A stretch of DNA of 28,285 nucleotides from a virus. The stretch covers positions 1-28,285 of IMG/VR virus record IMGVR_UViG_3300031379_000016; one strand, 5' to 3'. The notes below the pieces were generated by a model, which was not told where the DNA came from, made no database searches, and worked only from the letters and a program-made list of their open reading frames with translations. Position numbers and translations under genes: made by a program. Positions 1 through 8,925 of this stretch are shown here, one piece after another; position 1 is the first letter of the stretch, and every line of letters begins with the position of its first letter.

Positions 1-761
1 AGATAGATTGTATAATCTTCACCGGTCGATAAATGCAGTGTATATGACGCGTCGATAGTTAAGTCGCCCACGGTTTTAATTGTTAGAGTAAATATGAGAC
101 TATCCTGCGATTCAATATCGAACGGAGCCGCTGGTACACCAGCCACATCTATACCAGTACCGAGATTGTTGGTAATCGATGTCACTGTGATCTCATTATT
201 TCGATCTGCATTATAGAGATCGCAATTAATAACTTGTTCTGACACAAGATTACCTAACTCTTGAATGACGCGAGGCAGTAAGTGGGCTATCTCATACCAG
301 AAATACTCATGGCCCCTTACTTGTCCAGAGCCTGTGAAGTCGTTGTTATCCATTGGACTTTGGCCGAGGAGCTGTGTGGCCCCAGTGCCCACAAGATCAG
401 GCATCTCAGTTGGTATTGGAGCTGACCAGGGAGTAACGACCGCAGAGCCTTGATCGCAGTTTGTATTTTGTCCTGGACGAATTAGTGTTATGATGTCACC
501 CAGTACATTGCCGAGATTAAAAGCATTAGTGACGGTCGGAGTAGCGACTTCGATTGCACCATCCGCTTCAAGATCTATGCCGATAAGGTCAACGTTAATA
601 TTCATCGCAGCAATATTAATTGAGCCTGTGCCCTGAATGACTTTGTCTACGTCGCCAAATTGTGGTGGATCAGTTTGATCAGCTCCGATATTCTGTCGCC
701 AAAGATCGTTATTGGCGACGTCATCTTGATATGCACCTATGTTTTGTTTATAATCAGCCAT
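1..761 (-). CDS. Virion/tail protein, C-terminal part cut by window edge
   Basis: The reading frame starts at the ATG at 759-761 and stays open for 253 codons to base 1, so the C-terminus lies outside the window. The protein begins MADYKQNIGAYQDD. It is rich in Asn, Asp, Ile, Val and Thr, has no membrane segment, and its last visible 90 residues read as alternating beta-strands (for example LIFTLTIKTVGDLTI), as in Ig-like or beta-sandwich tail proteins. A GTAGG stretch lies upstream of the ATG, and the start overlaps the TAA of the preceding beta-helix gene by one base (TAATG), indicating translational coupling. I do not recognise the family. Its place after tape measure, tail-tip and spike genes suggests a virion appendage or baseplate component; that is inference from context. 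Confidence 0.75.
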   Translation of the reverse strand, partial: MADYKQNIGAYQDDVANNDLWRQNIGADQTDPPQFGDVDKVIQGTGSINIAAMNINVDLIGIDLEADGAIEVATPTVTNAFNLGNVLGDIITLIRPGQNTNCDQGSAVVTPWSAPIPTEMPDLVGTGATQLLGQSPMDNNDFTGSGQVRGHEYFWYEIAHLLPRVIQELGNLVSEQVINCDLYNADRNNEITVTSITNNLGTGIDVAGVPAAPFDIESQDSLIFTLTIKTVGDLTIDASYTLHLSTGEDYTIY

Positions 762-2020
762 TATAATCCTACCGCAGCACCTAATTTAATTCCTATGTTA
801 AAGCACGGACTTCCTGCATCAAGTGTGAAATCGCCGATTGCTGGAGCTGCTAATTTCGGATCGGATGTGATGTTGTTCGGGCCCGCAACAACACCGCCTG
901 TTCGTTCTGTCGTGTTGTTATAGAAACAATTATTATCATCGTATGTGTATTCAGGACTATTGATCCCAGTGGTACACGTGTGTACAATGTTGTTAAAGAA
1001 AGTGTTATATAAGGAGCTGGTGATGATTCCAGTACCGCAATTATAGATTGTGTTCTCTTTCGCCGTAGCCCCATAATAAAACGAAAGACCGTTGATGGTG
1101 ATAGTGTCAATTACACAATTTTCAACTGTGCAGGCATACGAACTCGTTCCAGAATCAACAATACCATAATTGCTGTCATGGATATAAGAAAAGGCAACCA
1201 AACAATTGAAGTCCTCGACACGGATAGCTGTGGCGAGTGGAGCGGTTACTTCACACTGGATAATTTTACAAAATGCTGCGGCTGAACGAATACCGAAAGC
1301 ACTGGTGTGTCCCGCCCTAACAATTTTGCAGTTTCGGAGTATAAAGTTTATGCTTGTAGATGTACTATATATGCAGGCCGTAGAAGCAGTGTTTTGCGAA
1401 TCCATTCTGATATTTGACATCCACTGATGAGCTGCTGTGATGTAAAAATAAGTGGCGTCGGTTCCAAGATCAAAGAAGGGTCGATTGGTTCCTTCTGGGC
1501 AATCACCCCTGGACGTATTGTAGCCCACCATCCGATTATAGTCTGCGTCAAGTCGAATGTAGGTGGCATCCCAGCAACTAACGTATGTGCCAGCCTTAAC
1601 CCACACTGTGTTGTAGCTGCCTTTATTTGGAGATGCGAAGAAGCCGTAAGCATAGGTGTCCGCAAATTTCCAAGCTCCACCAACATTACCTGTTCCACCT
1701 GTTTTATTGGCGACACATGTCCGGTCAATCGTAATGGTGTTTGTGTCTGTGTATCCAGTGATTTGATACCAACCCTGAGTAAAGCCCGTGCCACCAGTAA
1801 TGAATATGACATTACCTTCCATCGCAGCAGTGAACCCACCAGTTGCTGAGGTAATGCCAGTGCCAGCTCCGTCGGATGCAATATCAGTCAAGGCCAATTG
1901 AGCTGCGGCCTGCTGACTATAATCAACAGATGTCCCTGGGTTTCTGTCTGTGAACCCACCGCCGTTCGTAGGAGAGCCATCTGTCCGGATCTCCCAATCC
2001 ATGTTTGCAGGAATACTCAT
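761..2020 (-). CDS. Right-handed parallel beta-helix tail appendage (tailspike-like)
   Basis: This 419-residue protein has a Gly/Thr-rich N-terminal third followed (about residues 190-380) by short repeating strands with Asn/Cys/Ile ladders such as NFILRNCKIV, KIIQCEVT, TVENCVIDTI and KENTIYNCGTGI. Each turn is about 22-25 residues, the hallmark of pectate-lyase-like right-handed beta-helices used by phage tailspikes and polysaccharide-active appendages. No catalytic residues can be assigned by eye. A strong ribosome binding site (GAGGAGAAATT) precedes the ATG, and its stop overlaps the start of the next gene. It lies in the distal tail block, so host-surface binding or glycan processing is the likely role. 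The fold is well supported; the substrate and enzymatic activity are unknown. Confidence 0.72.
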   Translation of the reverse strand: MSIPANMDWEIRTDGSPTNGGGFTDRNPGTSVDYSQQAAAQLALTDIASDGAGTGITSATGGFTAAMEGNVIFITGGTGFTQGWYQITGYTDTNTITIDRTCVANKTGGTGNVGGAWKFADTYAYGFFASPNKGSYNTVWVKAGTYVSCWDATYIRLDADYNRMVGYNTSRGDCPEGTNRPFFDLGTDATYFYITAAHQWMSNIRMDSQNTASTACIYSTSTSINFILRNCKIVRAGHTSAFGIRSAAAFCKIIQCEVTAPLATAIRVEDFNCLVAFSYIHDSNYGIVDSGTSSYACTVENCVIDTITINGLSFYYGATAKENTIYNCGTGIITSSLYNTFFNNIVHTCTTGINSPEYTYDDNNCFYNNTTERTGGVVAGPNNITSDPKLAAPAIGDFTLDAGSPCFNIGIKLGAAVGL

Positions 2021-2029
2021 AATTTCTCC

Positions 2030-2416
2030 TCAGTCAAGTTTGACTTTGAATTCAGTTGCATTAATGATAATCTGCGTTCCTGTGATAACACTGATGTCGT
2101 CCAGGCCCAGCGATGCAAGTGATACGCTGCCCAGGAAGTTGCCGCCAGTTAGTGCGTCATATAGTCCGATGTGCGAACATGTTCCCTGGCTGCCAGTTGC
2201 CCGCGGCCAAGTAATTGCAACATTATTCGAGACATATTGATCGTCACCGGCTACAGATGTCACTGTATATGCACCAAAAGCTACGCGGGCATAGCTACCC
2301 CCAGACAGCTCGGTGAAGGACGACTCACTGTGGGCTGAACCATACGCACAATAAACTGTTTTACTTGAGAATGTGTAAGCCAGCAAATAATTTTCGAGAT
2401 AGTTTGAAAAGCTCAT
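2030..2416 (-). CDS. Phage tail fibre-like protein (SNYLEN family)
   Basis: The 128-residue protein starts MSFSNYLENYLLAYTF and continues with SGGSYARVAFGAYTV, NNVAITWPRATG and HIGLYDALTGGNFLG. This arrangement (N-terminal SNYLEN..LLdh.F, then GGsYARva, then tFP.Atg.wG.ith.giyDA.tGGnlL) is familiar from a family of small tail or tail-fibre proteins common in siphoviruses, which are about 120-140 residues long, so this copy looks complete. In the usual family a short stretch beginning LYVGLST follows the first helix; here it is degenerate (TVYCAYGSAHSE). The stop codon lies inside the Shine-Dalgarno sequence of the next gene. Its exact structural role is not established. Confidence 0.7.
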   Translation of the reverse strand: MSFSNYLENYLLAYTFSSKTVYCAYGSAHSESSFTELSGGSYARVAFGAYTVTSVAGDDQYVSNNVAITWPRATGSQGTCSHIGLYDALTGGNFLGSVSLASLGLDDISVITGTQIIINATEFKVKLD

Positions 2417-2418
2417 AA

Positions 2419-3453
2419 TTATGTCACTTTCTTGTAAATAATACCTGCGTTCCAGCTTTCTTGATTATTACCACCAATATTGGATTTACGTACCATTGGA
2501 AAGGCAATCCACGTATCAGATCCAATAGTAATTTCTTCGGACGCATCGATTCCTTCTAAATGAATATGTCCCACGTTTGGTAATCTACCGAGATAGTATA
2601 TTCCATCATCTCCGTACTGACCATCATAGTAGAATATTTCAATCGGAATAATTGGAATATAGCCATTAGCGAGATCGGGTAAGTATCCGCCGAATTGAGC
2701 AAGAGCAACACCAGCTCTGAACCCACCGGCTATTCTAACTCGTTCATTACCGTCTCGATCATCACCAACATTAATATCAGTTGTAGTTGGATAAACACTG
2801 TGACCCCATTTACCAGCAGCAATTTGTCCTGGAAGACCTTCACAGTGGATTGTTGCACCGCTATTAGTGTTATATGTTCCGTAATAAGATGTTCCAGGAG
2901 TTAAACCACCATCTAATAAAACAGAATGAGCATTACTGTTGGGAACATCGTACATAGCAAAAGTATTGCCTGGGTTCCATAGGTGTCCAGCACACCACGC
3001 TCCGCCTGTCCAGGTGCCTGTCTTATCAATCTTACCGAAGCCAAAGTGTCTGAATAGGCCAGCAGAGAATTCTAAGACGACATGAATCCCGTATGTCGGA
3101 CTTGTGTAGGCGAAGAAGTGATAAGTTGGAAAAGATCCGTTTCCAATAGCAGATATTTGTCGCTCGCGATCTCCGAGAGTGTCTGGGGAAGATGTGCCAT
3201 TACCGCTATCGTTTGCTTGATTCCACGGCTCTTCGTCGTTTGCTACGGAGTATCCCAGTGCTTGATACATTTGGATGTGACTTACTGAGTCCCATGCGAA
3301 TGAAACATAGACATTGTCTGCTGATCGACTCAGTGACAGATGTCGATTCGTTCCATTATAGTAATCTTCCGTGTATCCATTCGCCTGAGCAAACGTAGAA
3401 AGTTTGCTCATTAGATCTGTTTGGTCACTTGCTGATCCTGTTTGATATGCCAT
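2419..3453 (-). CDS. Tail-tip/virion structural protein
   Basis: This 344-residue protein starts at MAYQTGSASDQTDLM, where AAGGAATATTAAT gives a ribosome binding site and the ATG lies one base past the stop of the preceding gene. An upstream in-frame extension (to 3528) overlaps that gene and lacks a ribosome binding site, so I reject it. Residues 1-60 (SDQTDLMSKLSTFAQANGYT) resemble the N-terminal motif of many phage tail proteins that begin with an instruction-like Q..LL..L..FA..nGw segment. The rest is aromatic- and Gly-rich beta structure (FFAYTSPTYGIHVVLEF, HFGFGKID), ending in strand-rich sequence without membrane segments. It resembles phage particle proteins of this size; I infer a tail-tip or fibre-attachment role from position. 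Confidence 0.68.
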   Translation of the reverse strand: MAYQTGSASDQTDLMSKLSTFAQANGYTEDYYNGTNRHLSLSRSADNVYVSFAWDSVSHIQMYQALGYSVANDEEPWNQANDSGNGTSSPDTLGDRERQISAIGNGSFPTYHFFAYTSPTYGIHVVLEFSAGLFRHFGFGKIDKTGTWTGGAWCAGHLWNPGNTFAMYDVPNSNAHSVLLDGGLTPGTSYYGTYNTNSGATIHCEGLPGQIAAGKWGHSVYPTTTDINVGDDRDGNERVRIAGGFRAGVALAQFGGYLPDLANGYIPIIPIEIFYYDGQYGDDGIYYLGRLPNVGHIHLEGIDASEEITIGSDTWIAFPMVRKSNIGGNNQESWNAGIIYKKVT

Positions 3454-3454
3454 A

Positions 3455-5218
3455 TTAATATTCCTTGAGAACAAAGAAGTAATTTCTGTTCGACTTTGAG
3501 CAATTCTGAAATGCTCTATAAGCTTCACCGTTAATCCAAATTCTATCTTCTGCGTTTATTACGCCATTCGGACTAATACAAAATACACCACGCATGTTGC
3601 CGTATTGCTTTCTATCTGCATCTGATGCAACAGTGCAGGGTATGATCACAAATTCACTATTAACACGCTTTAATTCTTTTTGACCAGCGGCGATAGCTAT
3701 AGCTTCTGTGAACATGTCACGCCAATCAATTGTTGTTGAATACCAGTTGTTGGGTGAGGCCGGAGCTGTGTTTGCACAATGACCACATGGAGTGACACCA
3801 AGAGCACCATTATAGTAGTCTGGAGCACCATAGGCGATAGTCCAATTAATTACTTGCTTAAATGATCCGTCCGGACTTCTTAACCAGCCAGGCCCAGGGT
3901 AAGTTGAGCTTGCAGCCGAATACACTCCAGGATTATTCATACCGGCAAAATCCGGCCCACCATAAGTGTATGGTGCTTTTCTGGCAATGCAGCCCATAAT
4001 CAGTTGTGGGTACGCGTATTCAGCAGCAGTTAGATATGGGTCGATTGCTCCGACATACATGTTCGGATAAACCGAAGCCACTTTGAATGCTGCAACCATT
4101 CGCTCATCATGGATTGAGATCCAGTAATAAACTGTTGCAGGTGTTCCACCACCAGACAGCGGCACGTATGATCCTTCATTATTGGCAGAAGCTACAGAGG
4201 CTCCAGGCTGAGTTTCCCAAGGTGTTGATATTGAATTAAATCCAGTGAACCCTACTACTTGAATTACATAAGCTGTTTCTGGAGAAGTTTCTTTAATACA
4301 CTTAAAACCAATATATTGATCACTAACTGTGTTGTGGAGCATAAGATATTTTCGTTCATCTGCACAAAGTGCCCAGGTCATAGTTAATGTAAGTCCAGAG
4401 CCGGTTCCACCAGAGGAAGACGCCGGATTGCTCGGCGTGGTGCTATACTCACCGGCAGAATAAACTGAAACCGCAGTTGGCACACCACCAGAGACAGTGT
4501 CAATATTTACGACAGTTGCATCTGTGAATGTTCCGCCAACAACTGTCACTTTGTCATTAACCGTGTAGCCAGTGCCTGCTACACTAATTACTACAGCAGT
4601 CGCCTCGTATGCAGCATAATCGATCTTTACTGCCCAGGCAGTGTCAGTGTATGTCAGTGTAACCTTTGCACCGGTGCCAGAACCGCTTGATGTATTTTGG
4701 CTTACCGGATTAGATGCTTGAACTGTGTAAACACCGGCGTCACTAATAACTGCATCGGTAATGATACCAGTACCCGCAGCGAATGTCATATTGAGCGTGC
4801 AGCCCGTGCCACTACCATCCGACGTCGTAGCCACTGGGTTTGACGGCTGAGCTGAACAAATACCTGGGTTCTTGATTAACACTGTTAATACAGTTGTGCC
4901 CGAGACAGTTAAAACCTCAAGCACAGGAGCCACGAGATATGTGCCGGTTGCCAACACAAGTGAGTCACCAATAACATAACCGGTGCCGCCAGCACTAACT
5001 GCTGCGACAGTGACATAATCACCGGAGCTGACGCCTCGGACTTCAAGCTCAGGCTCGTGATTTTTTGTTCCGCCTGCAAGTGTGATAGTGTCACTGACAG
5101 CATAGCCGGTGCCGCCATCATAAACTGTCATTGCAGAAATATGATCATCCTGAGCTAAGGTTTTAAGCTCATTCAAAAAATCCTGATAGTCTACTGCTGT
5201 TCCCTTAAACCATGCCAT
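3455..5218 (-). CDS. Tail protein with GGTGY beta-repeats
   Basis: This 587-residue protein has a short N-terminal helix (YQDFLNELKTLAQ), then three copies of a Gly-rich beta motif: GGTGYAVSDTITLAGG near residue 36, GGTGYVIGDSLVLATG near 78 and AGTGYTVNDKVTVVGG near 215. Each is associated with a segment containing a PSNPV or similar element followed by a GSGTG element. Such GGtGY.vgD.l...gG repeats are seen in phage tail and fibre proteins and probably form small beta-sandwich or beta-solenoid units. Residues 290-587 are a different, aromatic domain (KYLMLHNTVSDQYIGFKCI and MRGVFCISPNGV). A GGGAG ribosome binding site precedes the ATG. As the first gene after the tape measure it could sit at the distal tail or tail tip; no enzymatic motif is visible. 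Confidence 0.7.
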   Translation of the reverse strand: MAWFKGTAVDYQDFLNELKTLAQDDHISAMTVYDGGTGYAVSDTITLAGGTKNHEPELEVRGVSSGDYVTVAAVSAGGTGYVIGDSLVLATGTYLVAPVLEVLTVSGTTVLTVLIKNPGICSAQPSNPVATTSDGSGTGCTLNMTFAAGTGIITDAVISDAGVYTVQASNPVSQNTSSGSGTGAKVTLTYTDTAWAVKIDYAAYEATAVVISVAGTGYTVNDKVTVVGGTFTDATVVNIDTVSGGVPTAVSVYSAGEYSTTPSNPASSSGGTGSGLTLTMTWALCADERKYLMLHNTVSDQYIGFKCIKETSPETAYVIQVVGFTGFNSISTPWETQPGASVASANNEGSYVPLSGGGTPATVYYWISIHDERMVAAFKVASVYPNMYVGAIDPYLTAAEYAYPQLIMGCIARKAPYTYGGPDFAGMNNPGVYSAASSTYPGPGWLRSPDGSFKQVINWTIAYGAPDYYNGALGVTPCGHCANTAPASPNNWYSTTIDWRDMFTEAIAIAAGQKELKRVNSEFVIIPCTVASDADRKQYGNMRGVFCISPNGVINAEDRIWINGEAYRAFQNCSKSNRNYFFVLKEY

Positions 5219-5220
5219 AA

Positions 5221-7671
5221 TTATCTCCCACTTTTCGTGGTTCTAATTTCGTTTCTGATTATTCGCTTGCCTTCATGGCTTGCCATCACACGAAGTGCTT
5301 CCTCTTCACTTGATACATTAATAATTAGAACGCCGCCATCCTGGGCCGGTGCTTGAGCTGCCACTGGGGCCGGTGTTATATGCCCAGGTTGGGCCGGTCG
5401 GAAGATCTCAGGTCTGCGTTCGCCAACAACATAATCTTGTCCTGGAGACACTGGGCCACCGAGTGCTCTCCCAGGGACTTGAACACCACTACCACCACTA
5501 CCACCGGCAAGCATTCCGAGGAGTCCACCACCACCAGGGGCCATCATATTGAGCAGACCCATGAGAGCTTGTCTTGCCAGCAAGCGTGTTAGATCTGCGA
5601 GCATTGAATCAACCATACCTTTGAAATCAACTTTACCTGTAGTAACAAAACTAACCAAGGCGTCTTCCATAGAGGAGAACGCATTAGTGATTGTCTTCTG
5701 AGCCAGCTCTGCAAAATTACTTATCTCAAGACCGAGTTCTATAAAGCCTCGTTTGAAGCCTGTAATAACATCAGTGTTGACCTGCATTCCTTTTAATCTT
5801 AACTCAGACATTTTTCGATTAACTTGTTCTAACGTGGCTTGCATACCCTCAGTCCCAGGCTGCTGTGTGCTGATGGCTGTCCACAACTCTTTGAGTGCCA
5901 CCATCTTAGCATTTACTGCACTGACGTCACCAATCATATCTTTCAGTAACTGACTTTGCATCGGCGTTGGCGAAAACATAATTGGCCCTTGAGCCGAGGG
6001 CCCACCAGCAGCGGTTGCGTCACTGAGAGCTTTGGCTCTATCGAATAAATCGGTGACACCAGATTCAATGATAGTCGACATATCAAATCCACGTATGAAT
6101 GCTTCGCCGAGGCTTTCACCAGCTTTTTCTACTTGGAATTTTGCTCCAGTTAATGAATCCTCACGGGTAGCGTCCACCAAATTCTTATTCAAAAGATCGG
6201 AGAAATTACTGAACCCATCTGTGGCTGCGTTCTTAAATGACAATGCCATCTGATCGGCATATTGTTTCGCCAGATCAGCATTACCGGCCAGGGCTTGTCT
6301 TACTGCTCCAGACATTGAGATCATTGCAGTCTTGACATTCAGCCCGAAGATCCGGATCACGTCACCTATGGTTTTGAACATCGACATGATGTAGTCCACA
6401 ATTACCTCAGCTCCGCCGAGTATATCATTCCATGCAGCCTTTGCATCATTCGGAACGATCTCAAAAATACGTTTTATTACCTGACCTGCACCAACAAATA
6501 GTCCAAGGAATTTATCCATGAATTTAGCTGCGTCAGTGACTACACTCTGCAATGTCACTTGAAACTCTTTCTGGATTTTGATGCCACCAGTTAAAGAGAC
6601 TATTCCCTCACGGATTTTTGTATATGCGTACTTAGCATTTGAGCCAAGAATCGTAAACACATCAGCCAAAGTAGCTGACGAATCTTTAGCGATTTTAATT
6701 TTGTCTGAGAAAACAATTGTCGCCGCAGCAATTGCACCGATAGCAATTGCCATTGGATGTAGTGTGAGTACCGACAAACTAAACAACTTCATCTGGGCAA
6801 CAATCATAATCAAATTCTTGAGGAAGATTCCACCGAGTAATATAGCCGCCATCCCCACAAATCTTCCAAGAGTATCCATGTTGTCAGAAGCCCAGAGAAT
6901 CGCTTTTGCCAAACTGCTTGTACCTTGCATGGCCTGATCTAACTTACCGATGAAGCTGGTGATGGAGCTGTTAAGAACGGTTATAGCTTGATCCACAGTC
7001 GGGATACGTTTACCAAATCTTTCAGCCAAATTTTTCTCTGCCGCATTGAACGCGTCAATAATAACTCTGGTAGTGACTCGTCCCTCAAATGCCCACTTTC
7101 TTAATTCTCCTCGACCGATGCCCATGTATCGAGTAAGTGTCTCTGTCACTACCGGCAATTGCTCCATGACGGCTCGAAGCTCATCACCACGCAAAGCACC
7201 CGCAGCCAAACCCTGGGAAAACTGAACCATACCCCACTGAGCTTCACGGGCGGTGACACCTGATAGAATGATAGCATGGTTCAACTGTGTAGCGAACCGC
7301 ACAACATCTTTCATGTTCAAACCCATCGTCTTTGTGTTAAGGGCAATACGAGCGTACATATCAATATTAGCTTCAAGAGCTGTTCTGGTCTCACGACTCA
7401 TCTGGAACACGGCGTCCATCGCAGCGTGTAATTCCCAGGTGCCTGTCGTGACAACCCTGAGTCTGTTAAGCATGTTAGCGTAAGAGTCCGCGAGCATGAT
7501 AGTGTCACGCAGTACCTTCGCGGAGACGACTCCAGCCAACACTGCTTTCAATTTGTCCATTTGACCCGTGGTAGCTGCACCAGCTTTACCAACACTTGCG
7601 ATGTTTCGCTTTACAACGCGAGCACCATCTTCACGAATCTCAATAAGTAGAATTTCTTTTTTATCTGCCAC
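5221..7671 (-). CDS. Tail tape measure protein
   Basis: This 816-residue protein sets tail length and passes through the tail lumen during DNA ejection. Evidence: the tape-measure domain with the hallmark GALRGDELRAVMEQLP at residues 159-173; long helical stretches; a hydrophobic region near residues 270-325 (GMAAILLGGIFLKNLIMIV and IAIGAIAAATIVF); and a lambda-type C-terminal region with FVTTGKVDFKGMVDSMLADL followed by LLARQALMGLL and a Gly-rich tail containing GGPVSPGQDYVVGERRPEIF. Start is a GTG (7669-7671) preceded by AAAGGAAGG about ten bases upstream, inside the end of the previous gene (11-base overlap). By the usual rule of about 0.15 nm per residue the tail would be roughly 120 nm; that is an estimate. 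Confidence 0.95.
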   Translation of the reverse strand: MADKKEILLIEIREDGARVVKRNIASVGKAGAATTGQMDKLKAVLAGVVSAKVLRDTIMLADSYANMLNRLRVVTTGTWELHAAMDAVFQMSRETRTALEANIDMYARIALNTKTMGLNMKDVVRFATQLNHAIILSGVTAREAQWGMVQFSQGLAAGALRGDELRAVMEQLPVVTETLTRYMGIGRGELRKWAFEGRVTTRVIIDAFNAAEKNLAERFGKRIPTVDQAITVLNSSITSFIGKLDQAMQGTSSLAKAILWASDNMDTLGRFVGMAAILLGGIFLKNLIMIVAQMKLFSLSVLTLHPMAIAIGAIAAATIVFSDKIKIAKDSSATLADVFTILGSNAKYAYTKIREGIVSLTGGIKIQKEFQVTLQSVVTDAAKFMDKFLGLFVGAGQVIKRIFEIVPNDAKAAWNDILGGAEVIVDYIMSMFKTIGDVIRIFGLNVKTAMISMSGAVRQALAGNADLAKQYADQMALSFKNAATDGFSNFSDLLNKNLVDATREDSLTGAKFQVEKAGESLGEAFIRGFDMSTIIESGVTDLFDRAKALSDATAAGGPSAQGPIMFSPTPMQSQLLKDMIGDVSAVNAKMVALKELWTAISTQQPGTEGMQATLEQVNRKMSELRLKGMQVNTDVITGFKRGFIELGLEISNFAELAQKTITNAFSSMEDALVSFVTTGKVDFKGMVDSMLADLTRLLARQALMGLLNMMAPGGGGLLGMLAGGSGGSGVQVPGRALGGPVSPGQDYVVGERRPEIFRPAQPGHITPAPVAAQAPAQDGGVLIINVSSEEEALRVMASHEGKRIIRNEIRTTKSGR

Positions 7672-8098
7672 GACGGAGTAACCTTCCTTTTCTCAATTCA
7701 GCACGAGCTGCTGCAATAGCAAATTTAGTCATACCTGCTCGTGCCTGCTGAGATGATCCTCGATCCAGATCTCCTATGTAACTCACTGGATTAAGGATGT
7801 AAATATTACCTTTTCCAACCTTCCATGTTTTCAACACATTTGCTGCGTTTATTAGTGCCTGGGCAGACGCAATTTCTCTATTAGTATTTATATTAGCTGT
7901 GTCGGGTGCTTCAATCAAATTTTTCTTGAGCTTACCAAGGGACACCCGCCAATTAATTCTGGCACGTCCAGTCTTCACTGGCGTATGTAATACAACAGCC
8001 TCAGTAGCTGCCATTCCAGCTCTACGAACAGTCAACGACACGTTGTGCAATAACGTATCTCCAATTGCTTTCATACGACTATTAAAGCTTCGAGCCAT
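7661..8098 (-). CDS. HK97 gp10-like tail completion/neck protein
   Basis: I place the start at ATG 8096-8098 (MARSFNSRM), giving 145 residues; a longer frame back to 8158 begins with a TTG inside the previous gene. The core HTPVKTGRARINWRVSLG at about residues 39-56 is the conserved motif of the HK97 gp10 family (usually HTPVdTGrlraSW), proteins that sit between the head connector and tail tube. An Arg-rich C-terminus (RKGRLLRRGR) follows. No good ribosome binding site is visible before the ATG, so coupling to the chaperone frame ending 31 bases upstream is likely. The location is odd: the family usually sits before the tail terminator gene, but here it lies between the tail chaperones and the tape measure. 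Confidence 0.72.
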   Translation of the reverse strand: MARSFNSRMKAIGDTLLHNVSLTVRRAGMAATEAVVLHTPVKTGRARINWRVSLGKLKKNLIEAPDTANINTNREIASAQALINAANVLKTWKVGKGNIYILNPVSYIGDLDRGSSQQARAGMTKFAIAAARAELRKGRLLRRGR

Positions 8099-8129
8099 GA
8101 ACGTATTATACCCGATAATATCATCGATT

Positions 8130-8465
8130 TCAAGTAGAATCTTTGTTTTTCTCAGCAATATGCTGTAAAAAAGCTTGATCCATCATCCGTATATGATAGT
8201 GCAGATCCTCGGCTTCATCCTCAGTTAACTCCAGGCGGAAGCAATATTCATCAATACTCCATGAGGGAATAGGCCCAGGAGACCAACCAGTCGACCGGCA
8301 TGTATTCAGCTCAATGAACGCATCAAAATGAAGCTCCAAACCCATGAGTAGGTTTGGAGCATTCTGTATACGTTCAGGGAGTGGGCGTTTTCTACGGAAG
8401 CACTCCTGGATCATTCGCTGTTCCATTTTGCCTAACTCCAAATAGTAGAGCAGGCAGGCAATCAG
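8130..8465 (-). CDS. Tail assembly chaperone, -1 frame extension (T-like)
   Basis: This frame is open from upstream of the stop of the first chaperone gene and continues for 111 residues (LIACLLYYLELGKMEQRM..., ending EKNKDST). It reads as genuine protein sequence across the region upstream of its first ATG, which fits expression as a C-terminal extension of the preceding gene after a -1 ribosomal frameshift. The fusion product would be about 255 residues. This is the G/GT arrangement of siphovirus tail assembly chaperones: the short protein and the long fusion bind the tape measure and recruit tail-tube subunits. An internal ATG (the M of GKMEQ) could also start a free product, but no strong ribosome binding site is seen. 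Confidence 0.82.
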   Translation of the reverse strand: MIACLLYYLELGKMEQRMIQECFRRKRPLPERIQNAPNLLMGLELHFDAFIELNTCRSTGWSPGPIPSWSIDEYCFRLELTEDEAEDLHYHIRMMDQAFLQHIAEKNKDST

Positions 8466-8896
8466 TTTCCCGAATCTTGCTCCAAAATCTCAGCTCGGAA
8501 GATCGCAATATTGTCAGCAGTGGCTTGAACATCCTGGAACAAATTCGGCTGTTCGTGAAAAACAGCTTCAACATTTTCCTGGTTGAAATCCAGCTCTGTC
8601 TCTGCATCTGCATCCTCATGGGTGATGAGATCTTTTGTGAAGCCTTTCCAGCTAAGAACAATAGCCTGGGCATAAGCTGTGATGAACATATCTGTTAAGA
8701 TCTTTTCATCGATTGTGTTGGTTTGAATTGCACGACGATGGGGCCGAGAAAGTCTGGTCAATACTTTAGAAAACTTCTTGTTAGCTCCACCAGCTCTGGC
8801 GAGTTTGATTTCGACGCCTGGGGAATACTCGACGACGACACCTTCACGCTCTACGTTTTTGTCAGTCTCATAAATTCTTCGCAACGGATTACTCAT
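8462..8896 (-). CDS. Tail assembly chaperone (G-like)
   Basis: This 144-residue, charged, helical protein (MSNPLRRIYETDKNVEREG..., ending EILEQDSGN) lies directly between the tail tube gene and the tape measure region, the invariant place of tail assembly chaperones in lambda-like phages. A GGAGATAGAGAT ribosome binding site precedes the ATG. The start VEYSPGVEIKLARAGGANKKF is typical of these families, in which an N-terminal beta-hairpin precedes a helical domain. Sequence identity in this family is low, so the call rests on position, size and the slippery heptamer at its last codons, which leads into the downstream -1 frame. It is not present in mature virions in well-studied phages. Confidence 0.85.
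   Translation of the reverse strand: MSNPLRRIYETDKNVEREGVVVEYSPGVEIKLARAGGANKKFSKVLTRLSRPHRRAIQTNTIDEKILTDMFITAYAQAIVLSWKGFTKDLITHEDADAETELDFNQENVEAVFHEQPNLFQDVQATADNIAIFRAEILEQDSGN
8465..8471 (-). promoter_or_regulatory. -1 programmed ribosomal frameshift site GGGAAAC
   Basis: The last codons of the chaperone gene read TCG GGA AAC TGA. G GGA AAC fits the X XXY YYZ slippery heptamer rule; slipping back one base gives GGG AAA CTG and enters the long downstream frame exactly as required. Lambda uses the closely related GGGAAAG for its G-GT shift. The stop codon directly after the heptamer may add a pause. Confidence 0.88.
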
Positions 8897-8925
8897 ATCT
8901 CTATCTCCAAAATAAGATTAAAGTA

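Noticed and set aside
5353-5592. Plus-strand frame of 79 codons with Thr runs
   Set aside because: It is the antisense of the Gly-rich tail of the tape measure gene.
8392-8673. Minus-strand frame of 93 codons across the chaperone junction
   Set aside because: It is the third frame, with low-quality sequence (many Met and Arg), while the frameshift explains the other two frames.
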